NCBI GenBank assembly: GCA_947370975.1
Contig: CANBNG010000007.1
Coordinates: forward strand, 121,580-185,579
Source of the DNA: Beijerinckiaceae bacterium
GTDB taxonomy: Bacteria > Pseudomonadota > Alphaproteobacteria > Rhizobiales > Beijerinckiaceae
Direction of reading: 5' to 3'
Length of the DNA stretch: 64,000 nt
Below the pieces are notes generated by a model that saw only the letters and a list, made by a program, of their open reading frames with translations, had not been told where the DNA came from and searched no databases. Shown here piece after piece: positions 41,139-49,897 of this stretch; within the stretch, counting starts at the first letter, position 1; every line of letters starts with the position of its first letter. Made by a program: the position numbers and the translations under genes.

Positions 41139-41777
41139 ATGACTTGGACAAGTGGAAATGCCGGCGCACCGGATGCGCCGCTGGGGCGTGCACCGCGGGT
41201 TGGCGCTTTGGCTGCTGCCATGGCCACGCATTGGTGGACGCTCGTGCTGCGTGGCGTGATCGCCATCATCTTTGCCATCATGGCTTTCGTCTCGCCTGTC
41301 GCTGTCATGTTCTCGCTGGCCCTGCTCTTTGGCGCCTATCTGCTGGTCGATGGCGTGCTCGGGCTTTTTGCCGCCTTGAGCATGTCGCATGAGGATCGGC
41401 ATTGGTGGTGGTTGCTGGCCGAGGCCCTGTTCACTCTGGTGATGGGCGGCTTGGCGCTGGCCTTTCCGGGCGGCGCGGTTCTCGCCTTTGCCGTGGCGGT
41501 CGCGATCTGGGCCTTGCTCAGCGGCTTTTCGCTGCTGGCGGCCTCCTTCCGCTTCGATCTTGCCGAAGGCCGTCTCTGGCTCGCCATTGGCGGCCTGGTC
41601 TCGATCCTCTGGGGCGTGTTGCTTCTCGCGGCTCCATTGACCGGAGCCGTGGTGCTGACCTGGTGGCTTGGCGCTTACACGGTGCTGTTTGGCGTCATGC
41701 TGATCGCGGCCGGCTTCAAGCTCCGCTCCCTGAGGGGGCGCGTGCAACAAGCGACGCGCAGCTCTCAGCTGCGGTGA
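41139..41777 (+). CDS. HdeD/DUF308 family membrane protein
   Basis: The 212-residue protein has about six membrane segments in three pairs, the fold of HdeD acid-resistance proteins. Typical are the first segment with WWTLVLRGVIAIIFAIMAFV, the segment with ALLFGAYLLVDGVLGLF, and WWLGAYTVLFGVMLIAAGF. The role of HdeD is not well understood. The ATG at 41139 has GGAGG five bases upstream; a GTG at 41127 is in frame but less likely. Confidence 0.85.
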   Translation: MTWTSGNAGAPDAPLGRAPRVGALAAAMATHWWTLVLRGVIAIIFAIMAFVSPVAVMFSLALLFGAYLLVDGVLGLFAALSMSHEDRHWWWLLAEALFTLVMGGLALAFPGGAVLAFAVAVAIWALLSGFSLLAASFRFDLAEGRLWLAIGGLVSILWGVLLLAAPLTGAVVLTWWLGAYTVLFGVMLIAAGFKLRSLRGRVQQATRSSQLR

Positions 41778-41837
41778 GGGGCGGCTGATCCTTGGCAAGC
41801 TGCAAGCGGTCGGGCTAGAAAGGCTCTTCGCTGCAGC

Positions 41838-43043
41838 GTGAAGGAATGCGCCTTGTTTGGACGAAAGAGCGGCCACGACATCGACATTGCTCTGCTCGTG
41901 CCGCTTTTTCTGTGTTCGCTGCTGGTGCAGACGCTCGTTCCGCTCGTGCGCATAGGCACCTCCTATCGCGCCATCGAGCTCGACCTGCCTGTCGTCTGGA
42001 TCGGGGCGATTGCTGGCAGTTTTTCACTTTTGCCGGTGCTCTTCGCCATTCCCTTCGGCAAGCTGATGGACCGCGGGCATGACAGCCGCGCCGCTTTCGT
42101 CGGGGCTGTTTTGCTTCTCGCCGGCAGCTTGAGCCTCTGGCTCTGGCCCGACAGCCGCTGGCATTTGCTTGGCGCCAATGTTGTGCTTGGCATCGGCCAT
42201 CTGCTCTGCATGGCGTCCCATCAGGTCATCACGGTGCGCTGCGCCGGGCCGCGCAGTCGCGAGAGCGTCTTTGGCCTCTACATGATGGCGCTGGCGGTGG
42301 GGCAGGGGCTTGGCCCCTTCATGATGGGCCTTGCTGCGGGCAATGCGCGCGTCGCGCCCACAGACACCTTGTTCTATCTGGGCGTGCTCGTCGCGCTCGC
42401 CGGTATTGCCGCGAGCCTGGCGCTGCGCCGCGCACCCCCCAAGCCCCCGCGCGACGAGAGCGTGCCGCGCCTCGGCGTGCTCGAGATTTTCCGCCTGCCG
42501 GGTCTTGCGGCCATCGTCTTTGCCAGCGTCATGACGGTGACAACCTTCGATCTGCTCATCGTCTATATGCCGTTGCTTGGCGCCGAGCGGCACATTGACG
42601 CCAGCGACATCGGCTGGCTTCTGATGACGCGCGCCGTCGCCTCCATGGCCTCGCGGCTGGCCTATGTCAGCCTGTTCCGCCTGGTGGGGCGCGTGCCTCT
42701 GACGATCATGACCATGCTGCTTGCGAGCTTCGGGCTGGTGCTGCTCGCCTTGCCGGTCTCGATGCCGGTGCTCTATTTTGCCTCTGTTGCCATTGGCTAC
42801 GGGCTTGGCATTTCCTCGACGCTGGCCTTCTCCGGCATTGTCGAGATCGCGCCCGCCAATGTGCGCGCGACCGCTTTGTCGCTGCGGCTCACCGGCAATC
42901 GCATCGGGCAGGTGGCGCTGCCGTTTTCGGCAAGCCTGCTGGCGGCTTTTACGGGCGTCGGCGGCGTGTTCTTCGTCATCGCGGCGGCGCTGGTCGCGGC
43001 CTGTATCGGGGTTCAGAAAACCTGGCCGAAAAACGCCGCTTAG
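41838..43043 (+). CDS. MFS transporter
   Basis: The 401-residue protein from a GTG start has twelve predicted membrane segments with a central basic loop (RRAPPKPPRDESVPR). The A-motif-like GKLMDRGHDSRAAF follows segment 2, and the sequence RCAGPRSRESVFGLYMMALA fits segment 5 of sugar or drug MFS carriers. No substrate can be inferred. The neighbours are HdeD and a PilZ protein on the same strand; the gaps are short enough for co-transcription. Confidence 0.82.
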   Translation: MKECALFGRKSGHDIDIALLVPLFLCSLLVQTLVPLVRIGTSYRAIELDLPVVWIGAIAGSFSLLPVLFAIPFGKLMDRGHDSRAAFVGAVLLLAGSLSLWLWPDSRWHLLGANVVLGIGHLLCMASHQVITVRCAGPRSRESVFGLYMMALAVGQGLGPFMMGLAAGNARVAPTDTLFYLGVLVALAGIAASLALRRAPPKPPRDESVPRLGVLEIFRLPGLAAIVFASVMTVTTFDLLIVYMPLLGAERHIDASDIGWLLMTRAVASMASRLAYVSLFRLVGRVPLTIMTMLLASFGLVLLALPVSMPVLYFASVAIGYGLGISSTLAFSGIVEIAPANVRATALSLRLTGNRIGQVALPFSASLLAAFTGVGGVFFVIAAALVAACIGVQKTWPKNAA

Positions 43044-43085
43044 GCTTAAGCTGGCGCGAGGGCTCGCCGGAAAGACACGCGCACC

Positions 43086-43487
43086 ATGGCTTCGCAGGAC
43101 GATGTTTCAGGTTTGGGACCCAACCGCCGGGCGGCTGAGCGGCTGCGCACGACACTGATTGCCGGCCGCATCTATTTTGACGCCAGCCAGCCCTCACTCG
43201 ATTGCCAGATTCGCAATATTTCCGAGGAGGGCGCGTGCCTGAAGGGGCTAGGCGTGGCCGATGTGCCCGATCGTTTCTCGCTTGAAATTCCCGCGCGCAA
43301 CCGGATTTTCCGCGCCTATGTCCGCTGGCGAAAGGTGGATCTGATCGGCGTCTATTTCGAGATGCCGCAAGCCCCGGCGTCTCCGCGCCGCGATCCGCTT
43401 GAATCGGAAAACCAGGCGCTGCAGCAGCGCATTGCGGAGTTGAGTGCGCAAGTGGCCGCGCTGGAGGCTTTGCTGAAGGGATCGTGA
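43086..43487 (+). CDS. PilZ domain protein
   Basis: The 133-residue protein carries a PilZ domain at about residues 13-95. The c-di-GMP binding pattern is seen as RRAAERLR (RxxxR type) followed by the NISEEGACL (D/NxSxxG) motif. The C-terminal 35 residues form a short coiled coil (ENQALQQRIAELSAQVAALE). It could link c-di-GMP to motility or envelope functions; no partner is nearby. The start is the first ATG after the MFS gene. Confidence 0.82.
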   Translation: MASQDDVSGLGPNRRAAERLRTTLIAGRIYFDASQPSLDCQIRNISEEGACLKGLGVADVPDRFSLEIPARNRIFRAYVRWRKVDLIGVYFEMPQAPASPRRDPLESENQALQQRIAELSAQVAALEALLKGS

Positions 43488-43532
43488 GGAGATATTTTGC
43501 CGCGATGGCCTCTGCGGGTTAGACTTGCTGCC

Positions 43533-44318
43533 ATGGATCGTCATCTGCGTTTTTGCGCCAATATCTCAATGCTCTTTTGCGAAGCGCCTTTCATCGAGCG
43601 CATCGATGCGGCGGCGCGGGCGGGCTTTGCGGCCGTCGAATGCCAGTTCCCTTATGAGGCTCCGGCCCGCGAACTGCGCGCGCGTCTTGATGATGCCGGC
43701 ATTCCCATGGCGGGCATCAACGCGCCCCCGGGCGTGGCTTCAAAGGGCGAGTTTGGCTTTGCGGCCTTGCCCGGCCGCGAAAAGGAATTTCAGGAGAGCC
43801 TCGCCCGTGGGCTCGATTATGCCCATGTGCTTGGCGCGCGCACGCTGCATTGCCTGTCGGGCGTGCTGGACGGGGTGGCCCCTGACGCCGCGCGGGCAAC
43901 CTTCCTCGCCAATATGAGCCAGGCCTGCGAGAAGGCCGAGCGCGCGGGCGTCACGCTTTTGATCGAGCCGCTCAACCCCTATGACCGCCCCGATTATTTT
44001 CTCACCGGCTCCGATCAGGCCGCCGAGCTGATTAATGCGCTGGGCCGCCCGGAGCTGAAAATTCTCTTCGATGTCTATCATGTGCAAATTCTGGAGGGCG
44101 ATCTCCTGCGCCGCATCGGCCGCCATTGGCCCCTTATCGGCCATTTCCAGATTGCCTCCGCGCCGCGCCGCCGCGAGCCGGACGAGGGCGAAATCTGCTA
44201 TCGCACCGTGCTGGCGGAAATCGCCGCGCGCGGCTGGGAGGGCTGGGTGGGGTGTGAATATCGGCCGCGCGGCTCGACGCTTGAGGGTCTGGGCTGGCTC
44301 AAGGCCTTGAGCCCGTGA
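43533..44318 (+). CDS. hyi: Hydroxypyruvate isomerase-like TIM-barrel protein
   Basis: The 261-residue protein starts MDRHLRFCANISMLFCEAPF. The xylose-isomerase-like barrel is typical of hydroxypyruvate isomerase (Hyi) and OtnI: FCANISMLF, GFAAVECQFPYEAP, the metal ligands in LLIEPLNPYDRPDYF and KILFDVYHVQILEGDL, and GHFQIASAPRRREPDEGE. It probably interconverts hydroxypyruvate and tartronate semialdehyde or a related keto sugar. Its TGA stop overlaps the GTG start of the methyltransferase gene. Confidence 0.85.
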   Translation: MDRHLRFCANISMLFCEAPFIERIDAAARAGFAAVECQFPYEAPARELRARLDDAGIPMAGINAPPGVASKGEFGFAALPGREKEFQESLARGLDYAHVLGARTLHCLSGVLDGVAPDAARATFLANMSQACEKAERAGVTLLIEPLNPYDRPDYFLTGSDQAAELINALGRPELKILFDVYHVQILEGDLLRRIGRHWPLIGHFQIASAPRRREPDEGEICYRTVLAEIAARGWEGWVGCEYRPRGSTLEGLGWLKALSP

Positions 44319-44962
44319 CCATCGAGGATCCACGCGCTTTCATTCGCACCAACACACGCTTTCTCGCCGTGCCACATGCGCCCGAAATCTCGCTGCATCT
44401 GGCCGATGAAGCCACCGTGCTCTGGCAGCGCACCGAGGACGAGCTGGGCGAGATCGGCCTGCCGCCGCCCTTCTGGGCTTTCGCCTGGGCAGGCGGGCAG
44501 GCGCTGGCGCGCTATATTCTCGATCATCGCGAGCTGGTCGCGGGCAAGAGGGTGCTCGATTTCGCCTCGGGCTCGGGGCTTGTCGCGATTGCCGCCGCGC
44601 TGGCCGGCGCGGCCCATGTCGAGGCCTGCGATATCGATGCCTTCGCGGGCGAGGCCATCAAGCTGAATGGGCAGGAAAATGGCGTGGAAATTCACCTGCG
44701 CCTTGGTGATCTTGTGGGACGCGACGATGGCTGGGATGTCGTGCTCGCGGGCGATGTGTCCTACGAGCGCGACATGGCCGCGCGCGTGACCGATTGGCTC
44801 GACGCCCTGCGCCAGCGCGGCGCGAACGTGCTGATCGGCGATCCGGGCCGGTCCTATCTTGCCAAAGACCGGCTCGAATCGCTGGCGACCTACCGCGTTC
44901 CCGTCACGCGTACGCTGGAGGATTCCGACATCAAGGTCACCAGCGTCTGGCGTTTTCGTTAG
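44315..44962 (+). CDS. Class I methyltransferase, ETF-beta lysine methyltransferase type
   Basis: The 215-residue protein starts from GTG (MTIEDPRAFIRTNTRFLAVP). The order and motifs match the METTL20/ETFBKMT group: PPPFWAFAWAGGQALARYIL, motif I VLDFASGSGLVAIAAALAG, and VVLAGDVSYERDMA. ETFBKMT methylates lysines of the electron-transfer flavoprotein beta subunit; alphaproteobacterial orthologues with this activity are known. Specific function is inferred. It is translationally coupled to the isomerase gene and overlaps the end of the convergent bdhA. Confidence 0.78.
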   Translation: MTIEDPRAFIRTNTRFLAVPHAPEISLHLADEATVLWQRTEDELGEIGLPPPFWAFAWAGGQALARYILDHRELVAGKRVLDFASGSGLVAIAAALAGAAHVEACDIDAFAGEAIKLNGQENGVEIHLRLGDLVGRDDGWDVVLAGDVSYERDMAARVTDWLDALRQRGANVLIGDPGRSYLAKDRLESLATYRVPVTRTLEDSDIKVTSVWRFR

Positions 44963-45744
44963 GCTGCCGTCCAGCCACCATCCATCGACAGATTGGCGCC
45001 GGTCATTTGCGAGGCCGCGTCCGAACACAGGAAGACGGCGAGCGCTGCGACCTGTTCCACGGTGACAAATTGCTTGGTCGGCTGGGCGGTCAGCAGAACG
45101 TCATTGATGACCTGTTCCTTGGTCAGGTTGCGCGCTTTCATCGTGTCGGGAATCTGCTTCTCGACGAGCGGCGTCCAGACATAGCCCGGCGAAATGCAAT
45201 TGACCGTGATGCCGCTTGTGGCGACCTCGAGCGCCACTGTTTTCGTCAGGCCGGCAATGCCGTGCTTGGCTGCGACATAGGCGGATTTGAACGGCGAGGC
45301 GACGAGCGAATGTGCGGAGGCGGTGTTGATGATGCGCCCCCATTTGCGCGCCTTCATGCCGGGCACGGCGGCCCGAATGGCATGGAAGGCGGAGGACAGG
45401 TTGATCGCAATGATCTGGTCCCATTTCTCGAGCGGGAAATCTTCCACCGGCGAGACAAACTGGACGCCGGCATTGTTGACGACGATATCGACCGAACCGA
45501 AGGCCGCTTCGGCCTCGCTCACCATGCCGGCGATTTCTGCGGGCTTGCTCATGTCGGCCGGGCTATAGCGGCAGGCGACGCCGAAATCGGCTTCGATGCC
45601 AGCGCGCTCCGCCTCGATGGCGGCAGCCTCGCCAAACCCGTTGATCGTGATATTGGCGCCTTCGGCTGCAAAGGCGCGGGCGATGGCCAGCCCGATGCCG
45701 CTGGTCGATCCGGTGATGATGGCGTTGCGTGTTTTCAGGCTCAT
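44959..45744 (-). CDS. bdhA: 3-hydroxybutyrate dehydrogenase
   Basis: This SDR-family enzyme of 261 residues oxidises 3-hydroxybutyrate to acetoacetate with NAD, the exit from PHB breakdown. The cofactor motif is TGSTSGIGLAIA near the N-terminus. NNAGVQFVSPVEDFP is characteristic of the family. The active site is Ser-Tyr-Lys in ASAHSLVASPFKSAYVAAKHG (read in two pieces). The C-terminus ends TGANLSMDGGWTAA. Together with phaA, phaB and phaR in this window it indicates PHB metabolism. Confidence 0.93.
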   Translation of the reverse strand: MSLKTRNAIITGSTSGIGLAIARAFAAEGANITINGFGEAAAIEAERAGIEADFGVACRYSPADMSKPAEIAGMVSEAEAAFGSVDIVVNNAGVQFVSPVEDFPLEKWDQIIAINLSSAFHAIRAAVPGMKARKWGRIINTASAHSLVASPFKSAYVAAKHGIAGLTKTVALEVATSGITVNCISPGYVWTPLVEKQIPDTMKARNLTKEQVINDVLLTAQPTKQFVTVEQVAALAVFLCSDAASQMTGANLSMDGGWTAA

Positions 45745-45890
45745 GATGGTCTCCGCATCTCGTCAGCCTCAAGGTTAGTGCGGCGCAACATGATTGGCGA
45801 GCCTCACATTGCCGATAGGTCTTCGTCAGTTGGTCGCACGAGGGCAGAAGGCCTGTCGCCTCTTGTGGCGGAAGCTCCTATATTGCGCGA

Positions 45891-46325
45891 ATGCACGATC
45901 ACCACGACCATTCTGATTGCGCTCATGCGCACGGCCATATCCGGTTGACCCCGTCCCGCCAGCTCGTCCTCGACAAGCTCTGTGCGGCGGGGCGTCCGGT
46001 CGGGGCTTATGAAATGATCGATCTGGTGGCGCAGGCGACGGGCAAGCGGCCCGCGCCGGTCTCGATCTATCGTTCGCTCGACTTCCTGCTGGAAAACGGC
46101 CTCGTGCATCGCCTGGCCTCGCGCAATGCCTATATGGCCTGCGCGCATCATCATGCCCGGCGGGCTCCCGTCGCCTTTCTCATCTGCGAGGCTTGTGGCC
46201 GCGTGACCGAGGCAAGCTCACCCGAGGTCGAGGCCGGGCTCGGGCGGCTGGCGGCGTCGAGCGGCTTTGTCGCGCAGGGGCAGGTCATCGAGCTGACGGG
46301 CCGCTGCCGCGATTGCGCGCTTTGA
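45891..46325 (+). CDS. zur: Zinc-responsive Fur family regulator Zur
   Basis: The 144-residue protein has a histidine-rich N-terminus (MHDHHDHSDCAHAHGHIRL), a winged-helix domain (TPSRQLVLDKLCAAGRPVGA, APVSIYRSLDFLLENGLVH) and a C-terminal zinc-binding domain. AHHHARRAPVAFLICEACGR and the final CRDC supply zinc ligands. Zur represses zinc uptake when zinc is abundant. No znuABC is in the window. It is divergent from bdhA and faces rpmF across a shared terminator. Confidence 0.88.
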   Translation: MHDHHDHSDCAHAHGHIRLTPSRQLVLDKLCAAGRPVGAYEMIDLVAQATGKRPAPVSIYRSLDFLLENGLVHRLASRNAYMACAHHHARRAPVAFLICEACGRVTEASSPEVEAGLGRLAASSGFVAQGQVIELTGRCRDCAL

Positions 46326-46362
46326 GCTTGCCCACGCATCCAACATAACATGCATCCAACAC

Positions 46363-46392
46363 GAAAAAGCCCGGTCGCATAAGCGCCGGGCC
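46363..46392 (-). terminator. Terminator of rpmF
   Basis: On the minus strand a GCCCGG/CCGGGC stem (46386-46391 with 46369-46374) around an 11-base loop is followed by five T residues. It sits between the convergent rpmF and zur and may serve zur in the other direction. Confidence 0.85.
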
Positions 46393-46424
46393 TTGTCTCG
46401 TCCAGAAGGCAGAGGCGGGTTGCC

Positions 46425-46610
46425 TCAGTCCTTCGGCTTGATGTTCAGGATCTGGCGGCCACGATACATGCCGGTCTTCAGATCGACGTGGTGGGGACGG
46501 CGCAGTTCGCCCGAGTCCTTGTCTTCGACATAGGTCGGCTGGGCGAGGGCATCCGCCGAGCGGCGGAAGCCGCGCTTCATCGGCGAGGTCTTTCGTTTCG
46601 GAACAGCCAT
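46425..46610 (-). CDS. rpmF: 50S ribosomal protein L32
   Basis: L32 is a small component of the large subunit. The 61-residue protein begins MAVPKRKTSPMKRGFRRSAD and ends HVDLKTGMYRGRQILNIKPK-D. It lacks the CxxC zinc ribbon seen in many other bacteria, which is usual in alphaproteobacteria. GGAG six bases upstream fixes the ATG at 46610; an in-frame ATG at 46622 is possible. It is downstream of mtgA on the same strand with a small open frame between them. Confidence 0.96.
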   Translation of the reverse strand: MAVPKRKTSPMKRGFRRSADALAQPTYVEDKDSGELRRPHHVDLKTGMYRGRQILNIKPKD

Positions 46611-46629
46611 GACGTTCTCCATCGGGGCC

Positions 46630-46686
46630 TCAGCGCCGGACGATCTCGTCGAGCTGCGTGGCCTTTGAATTCAAGGCGCGTTCCAT
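46630..46686 (-). CDS. Possible 18-codon leader peptide upstream of rpmF
   Basis: An open frame of 18 codons (MERALNSKATQLDEIVRR) starts at 46686, four bases after a GGAGG sequence (46691-46695 on the opposite strand), and stops 19 bases before the rpmF start codon. No similarity is known to me. It might be a translated leader that affects rpmF expression or a small protein. A chance open frame of this length with a perfect ribosome binding site is possible but notable. Confidence 0.35.
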   Translation of the reverse strand: MERALNSKATQLDEIVRR

Positions 46687-46744
46687 ACACCCTCCAAACG
46701 GCTCTGGCTAGGGTCCACGCGCATTTGTTGTGGCCGGAGGGCAT

Positions 46745-47437
46745 TTATCGCATGCAATCTGTCCATATTGCGCCCGCAGCTGCCCGGTTTCCCACAATCT
46801 GCGCCAGTGTGGCGTGACGGCGGCCGGGCTTATCGGGATGGCGCAGGCGCGGATTTGGCAGGGCTGTGGCCAGCAAGGCGGCCTCGCGCGGCGTGAGCGC
46901 TGCGGCGCTCTTGCCAAAGGCATGCCGGGCTGCGGCCTCGGCCCCGAAAATCCCCTCGCCCCATTCGGCGACGTTCAGATAGGCCTCCATGATCTGCTTC
47001 TTGCTCCAGACAAGATCGAGCGCCAAGGCGAGCGGAATTTCGATGGCCTTGCGGATGAAGGAGCGCCCCGGCCAGAGATAGAGGTTCTTGACGAGCTGCA
47101 TGGTGAGGGTGGAGGCTCCGCGCTGGGGCCCATCCTCGTCGGCCTCCGAAAGAACGCTGCCGAGCGCGTCCCAATCGACCCCGTGGTGGCGGCAGAAGCG
47201 GGCATCCTCGGCCATGATGACGGCGGCAGGCAGGTAGGGGGATATTGTCGCCAATGGCGTCCACTGCCGCTCTACGGGCTTCAGCGTGGCCCAGCGCCCG
47301 AGCATGAGCGTCGAGACCGGTCGCCCGAGCGTGTAGAGCACGCTCACCAGCGCCAGCAGCACGACACCGCCGGCAACGAGGGCAAGAAGCCAGCGCAAGC
47401 CTGTGCGCGTTGCGCGGCCCAAACCTCCCGATGTCAT
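46745..47437 (-). CDS. mtgA: Monofunctional biosynthetic peptidoglycan transglycosylase
   Basis: MtgA polymerises lipid II into glycan strands. The 230-residue protein has one N-terminal membrane anchor (LLALVAGGVVLLALVSVLY) and the GT51 domain. The catalytic Glu lies in MAEDARFCRHHGVDW, and further motifs are RGASTLTMQLVKNLYLW and KKQIMEAYLNVAEWGEGIFG. The N-terminal cytoplasmic part is short. It lies upstream of rpmF on the same strand and is divergent from ispA with a 103-base gap. Confidence 0.95.
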   Translation of the reverse strand: MTSGGLGRATRTGLRWLLALVAGGVVLLALVSVLYTLGRPVSTLMLGRWATLKPVERQWTPLATISPYLPAAVIMAEDARFCRHHGVDWDALGSVLSEADEDGPQRGASTLTMQLVKNLYLWPGRSFIRKAIEIPLALALDLVWSKKQIMEAYLNVAEWGEGIFGAEAAARHAFGKSAAALTPREAALLATALPNPRLRHPDKPGRRHATLAQIVGNRAAAGAIWTDCMR

Positions 47438-47540
47438 GCTGCCCCTCCTGACCCGCCGGGAAGTCTAGGCCCTGCATGCCAAATGGGGAACGCTCTCCCT
47501 TGACCGGTCGCGGCCCTTGGGGCAATCGGGGAGGGTTCCA

Positions 47541-48473
47541 GTGCGGGAGAAGACCTTGGGCGCGAATTTCGAGCAGAGGCTGTCGGCAACCGCGATCCAG
47601 GTGGAAGCGGCGCTTGAATCCTTGCTGTCGCCACAGACGCGCAAGGGTGAGACACGCCGGCCCGCACGGCTTCTGGCCGCCATGCGCCATGCTGCGCTGG
47701 GTGGCGGCAAGCGTCTGCGCCCGTTCCTCACCATCGAGACGGCGGCGCTGTTTGGTCTTGCGCCAGAAGTCGCCATGCGGGCGGCCTGCGCGGTTGAGCT
47801 CGTCCATTGCTATTCACTGGTGCATGACGACTTGCCCGCCATGGATGACGATGACTTGCGGCGCGGACGCCCGACCGTGCACAAGGCCTATGACGAAGCG
47901 ACCGCCATTCTCGCGGGCGATTGCCTTCTCACTTATGCGTTCGAAGTGGCGGCCGATCCGGCAACCCATGACGATCCGGCCCTGCGCGTCGAACTCGTGC
48001 GTCTGCTTGCTCTGGCGTCGGGACTTGGCGGCATGGCGGGCGGACAGGCGCTCGATCTCGAGGCCGAGCGGCGGCAGCACAAGCTGTCTTTCGAGGAGAC
48101 GCTTGAAATGCAGGCCATGAAAACCGGAGCCTTGCTCGCCCATGCCGTTGAGGCGGGGGCATTGCTCGGGCGCGCCGATGCACGCCAAATGGCGGCATTG
48201 CTGCGCTTTGGCCGGCTCATCGGCCAGGCGTTCCAGATTGCCGATGATCTTCTGGATGCGTGCAGCGACGCGGCGACGCTGGGCAAGCGCGCCGGCAAGG
48301 ATGCGGAGCGCAACAAGGCGACAGTGATCGCCATGCTGGGTCTCGATGGCGCCGAGCAGCGTCGCGACGCCCTTATCGAGGATGCAGTGGCGGAATTGCA
48401 ATCGCTGGATTTCGGCACGCGGGCAGATGCGCTGATCGAGGCCGCGCGTTTTGTTGCGGGACGCAGATCATGA
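47541..48473 (+). CDS. ispA: Farnesyl diphosphate synthase-type prenyltransferase
   Basis: IspA condenses IPP with DMAPP and GPP to make farnesyl diphosphate for quinones and lipid carriers. From the GTG at 47541, with GGGGAGGG just upstream, the protein has 310 residues. The first aspartate-rich motif is HDDLPAMDDDDLRRGRPTVH with Asp96, Asp97 and Asp102. The second is QIADDLLDACSD. GGGKRLRPFL is the IPP-binding segment. Its stop overlaps the start of the DUF1345 gene. Confidence 0.92.
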   Translation: MREKTLGANFEQRLSATAIQVEAALESLLSPQTRKGETRRPARLLAAMRHAALGGGKRLRPFLTIETAALFGLAPEVAMRAACAVELVHCYSLVHDDLPAMDDDDLRRGRPTVHKAYDEATAILAGDCLLTYAFEVAADPATHDDPALRVELVRLLALASGLGGMAGGQALDLEAERRQHKLSFEETLEMQAMKTGALLAHAVEAGALLGRADARQMAALLRFGRLIGQAFQIADDLLDACSDAATLGKRAGKDAERNKATVIAMLGLDGAEQRRDALIEDAVAELQSLDFGTRADALIEAARFVAGRRS

Positions 48474-49204
48474 GCACGTCGCACGGTCGTGAACGGGGCA
48501 CCTATCTGCGGCGCCTGCACGCGCGCATCTTGCGCAACCGCGTTCTGCGTGCCTTCGCGATGCGCCCGCGCCTCGTGATGTCAGGCTTGGGCGGCCTGCT
48601 TATCGGCCTTTGCCTTCCAACCGACTGGCGGCTTATCACGCGCGAGCTGATGGCATGGAACGGCGGCGTGATTTTCTATATCGCATTGACGGCATCGATG
48701 ATCATCCGCGACGATCACGCCAAGCTGCGCCAGCGCGCCCAGACGCAGGACGAAGGCCGCTTCGTCATTCTCACCTTCGCCATTTTCGCAGCGATTGCAT
48801 CTGTTGGTGCGATCGTCGCCCAGCTTGCCGCGACCAAGGACATGGCCGGTATGTTCAAGGCGCTCCATATCGCCCTTGCCGCCTCGACCATCGTCACCGG
48901 ATGGACGTTCATCCACCTCACCTTCGCGCTCCATTATGCGCATGAATATGCGGGCGAGCGGCGCCGGCGCGAAAGTTTGCCGGAGAAGCTGCGCGGCGGG
49001 CTCGATTTTCCAGATACGACCACGCCCTCCTATGCGGACTTTGTGTATTTCTCCTTCATCATTGGGGTTGCGACCCAGACGGCTGAAGTTGCCGTCTGCT
49101 CACCCCTGATGCGTCGCATCGCCCTGTTGCACGGCGTCGTGTCGTTCTTTTTCAACACGATCATCGTCGCGCTGACGATCAATATTGCGGCGGGGTTGAT
49201 TTAA
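48470..49204 (+). CDS. DUF1345 family membrane protein
   Basis: The 244-residue protein starts MSTSHGRERGTYLRRLHARI and has four to five membrane segments. LHYAHEYAGERRRRES followed by LDFPDTTTPSYADFVYFSF is the signature of DUF1345, a family of uncharacterised membrane proteins. The start codon overlaps the ispA stop (ATGA), so expression is coupled to ispA. It converges on the PAP2 phosphatase gene. Confidence 0.85.
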   Translation: MSTSHGRERGTYLRRLHARILRNRVLRAFAMRPRLVMSGLGGLLIGLCLPTDWRLITRELMAWNGGVIFYIALTASMIIRDDHAKLRQRAQTQDEGRFVILTFAIFAAIASVGAIVAQLAATKDMAGMFKALHIALAASTIVTGWTFIHLTFALHYAHEYAGERRRRESLPEKLRGGLDFPDTTTPSYADFVYFSFIIGVATQTAEVAVCSPLMRRIALLHGVVSFFFNTIIVALTINIAAGLI

Positions 49205-49896
49205 TCGGCATAGCCAAGCCTGCGTCGAAGTTCGGTTCTTGCTGCGGCAAGGTCTTTTCTGAACGTCGGGTCGGCGAGAAGAAAAGCCGCTGTTGCAGTT
49301 GCAACTTGTTGGCCGGCTTCCACATCGGAAGGATAATGCACGCCGGCTACGATGCGGTTGTTGCCATATTCACGACCACGCGCGCCAATGTCAGCCGCCT
49401 TTTCAGGCACCATTTGTGAAAGAACGATGGCTGCCAGAAAACCGAAATGTGCATGTCCGCTCGGATAGGATCTGCTTGTCGGCACTTCGCCGATCGGTTT
49501 CAGATCGGCATTGGTCTCGAAGGGGCGCGGACGGTTCCAGTCCTTTTTTGCATGACGAAGAATCGCACTTTGCAGCTTCGTGATCTTAGAGAAGAATTTC
49601 GTCGTCAATGGAAGCGCTCGAGCTTCGAAGCGAGGTCCGAGCACATCATCGAATCTGAAGAACGACAGCTCATTGTCGGCAATCGCCTTGGCTGATTGCT
49701 CGGCGCTTCGCGTCCTTTGCGCTGCGACGACAATTTGCATCTCGCGCTGTTGTTGGGCCGAATCCAAATGGGGCGGCGGCGTGAGCAGCCTGCTGGCATT
49801 GACCTGCCGGTGCGTCACGATGTCGAGCTCGAAAGCGGTCGCCGGCTGGCCCGCGAGCAAGCATATGGCAAGGCCGATCCTTAGAATGCTTTTCAT
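49201..49896 (-). CDS. PAP2 family acid phosphatase (class A type)
   Basis: The 231-residue protein has a signal peptide (MKSILRIGLAICLLAGQPATA). The three PAP2/vanadium haloperoxidase-type motifs are present: KKDWNRPRPF, SRSYPSGHAHFG and NNRIVAGVHYPSDVEAG, giving the catalytic histidines and the Arg phosphate binders. It is probably a periplasmic nonspecific phosphatase of the PhoN type. It lies one base upstream of the ispG end on the same strand, so it may be read from a separate promoter or run into ispG's neighbour. Confidence 0.85.
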   Translation of the reverse strand: MKSILRIGLAICLLAGQPATAFELDIVTHRQVNASRLLTPPPHLDSAQQQREMQIVVAAQRTRSAEQSAKAIADNELSFFRFDDVLGPRFEARALPLTTKFFSKITKLQSAILRHAKKDWNRPRPFETNADLKPIGEVPTSRSYPSGHAHFGFLAAIVLSQMVPEKAADIGARGREYGNNRIVAGVHYPSDVEAGQQVATATAAFLLADPTFRKDLAAARTELRRRLGYAD

Positions 49897-49897
49897 T

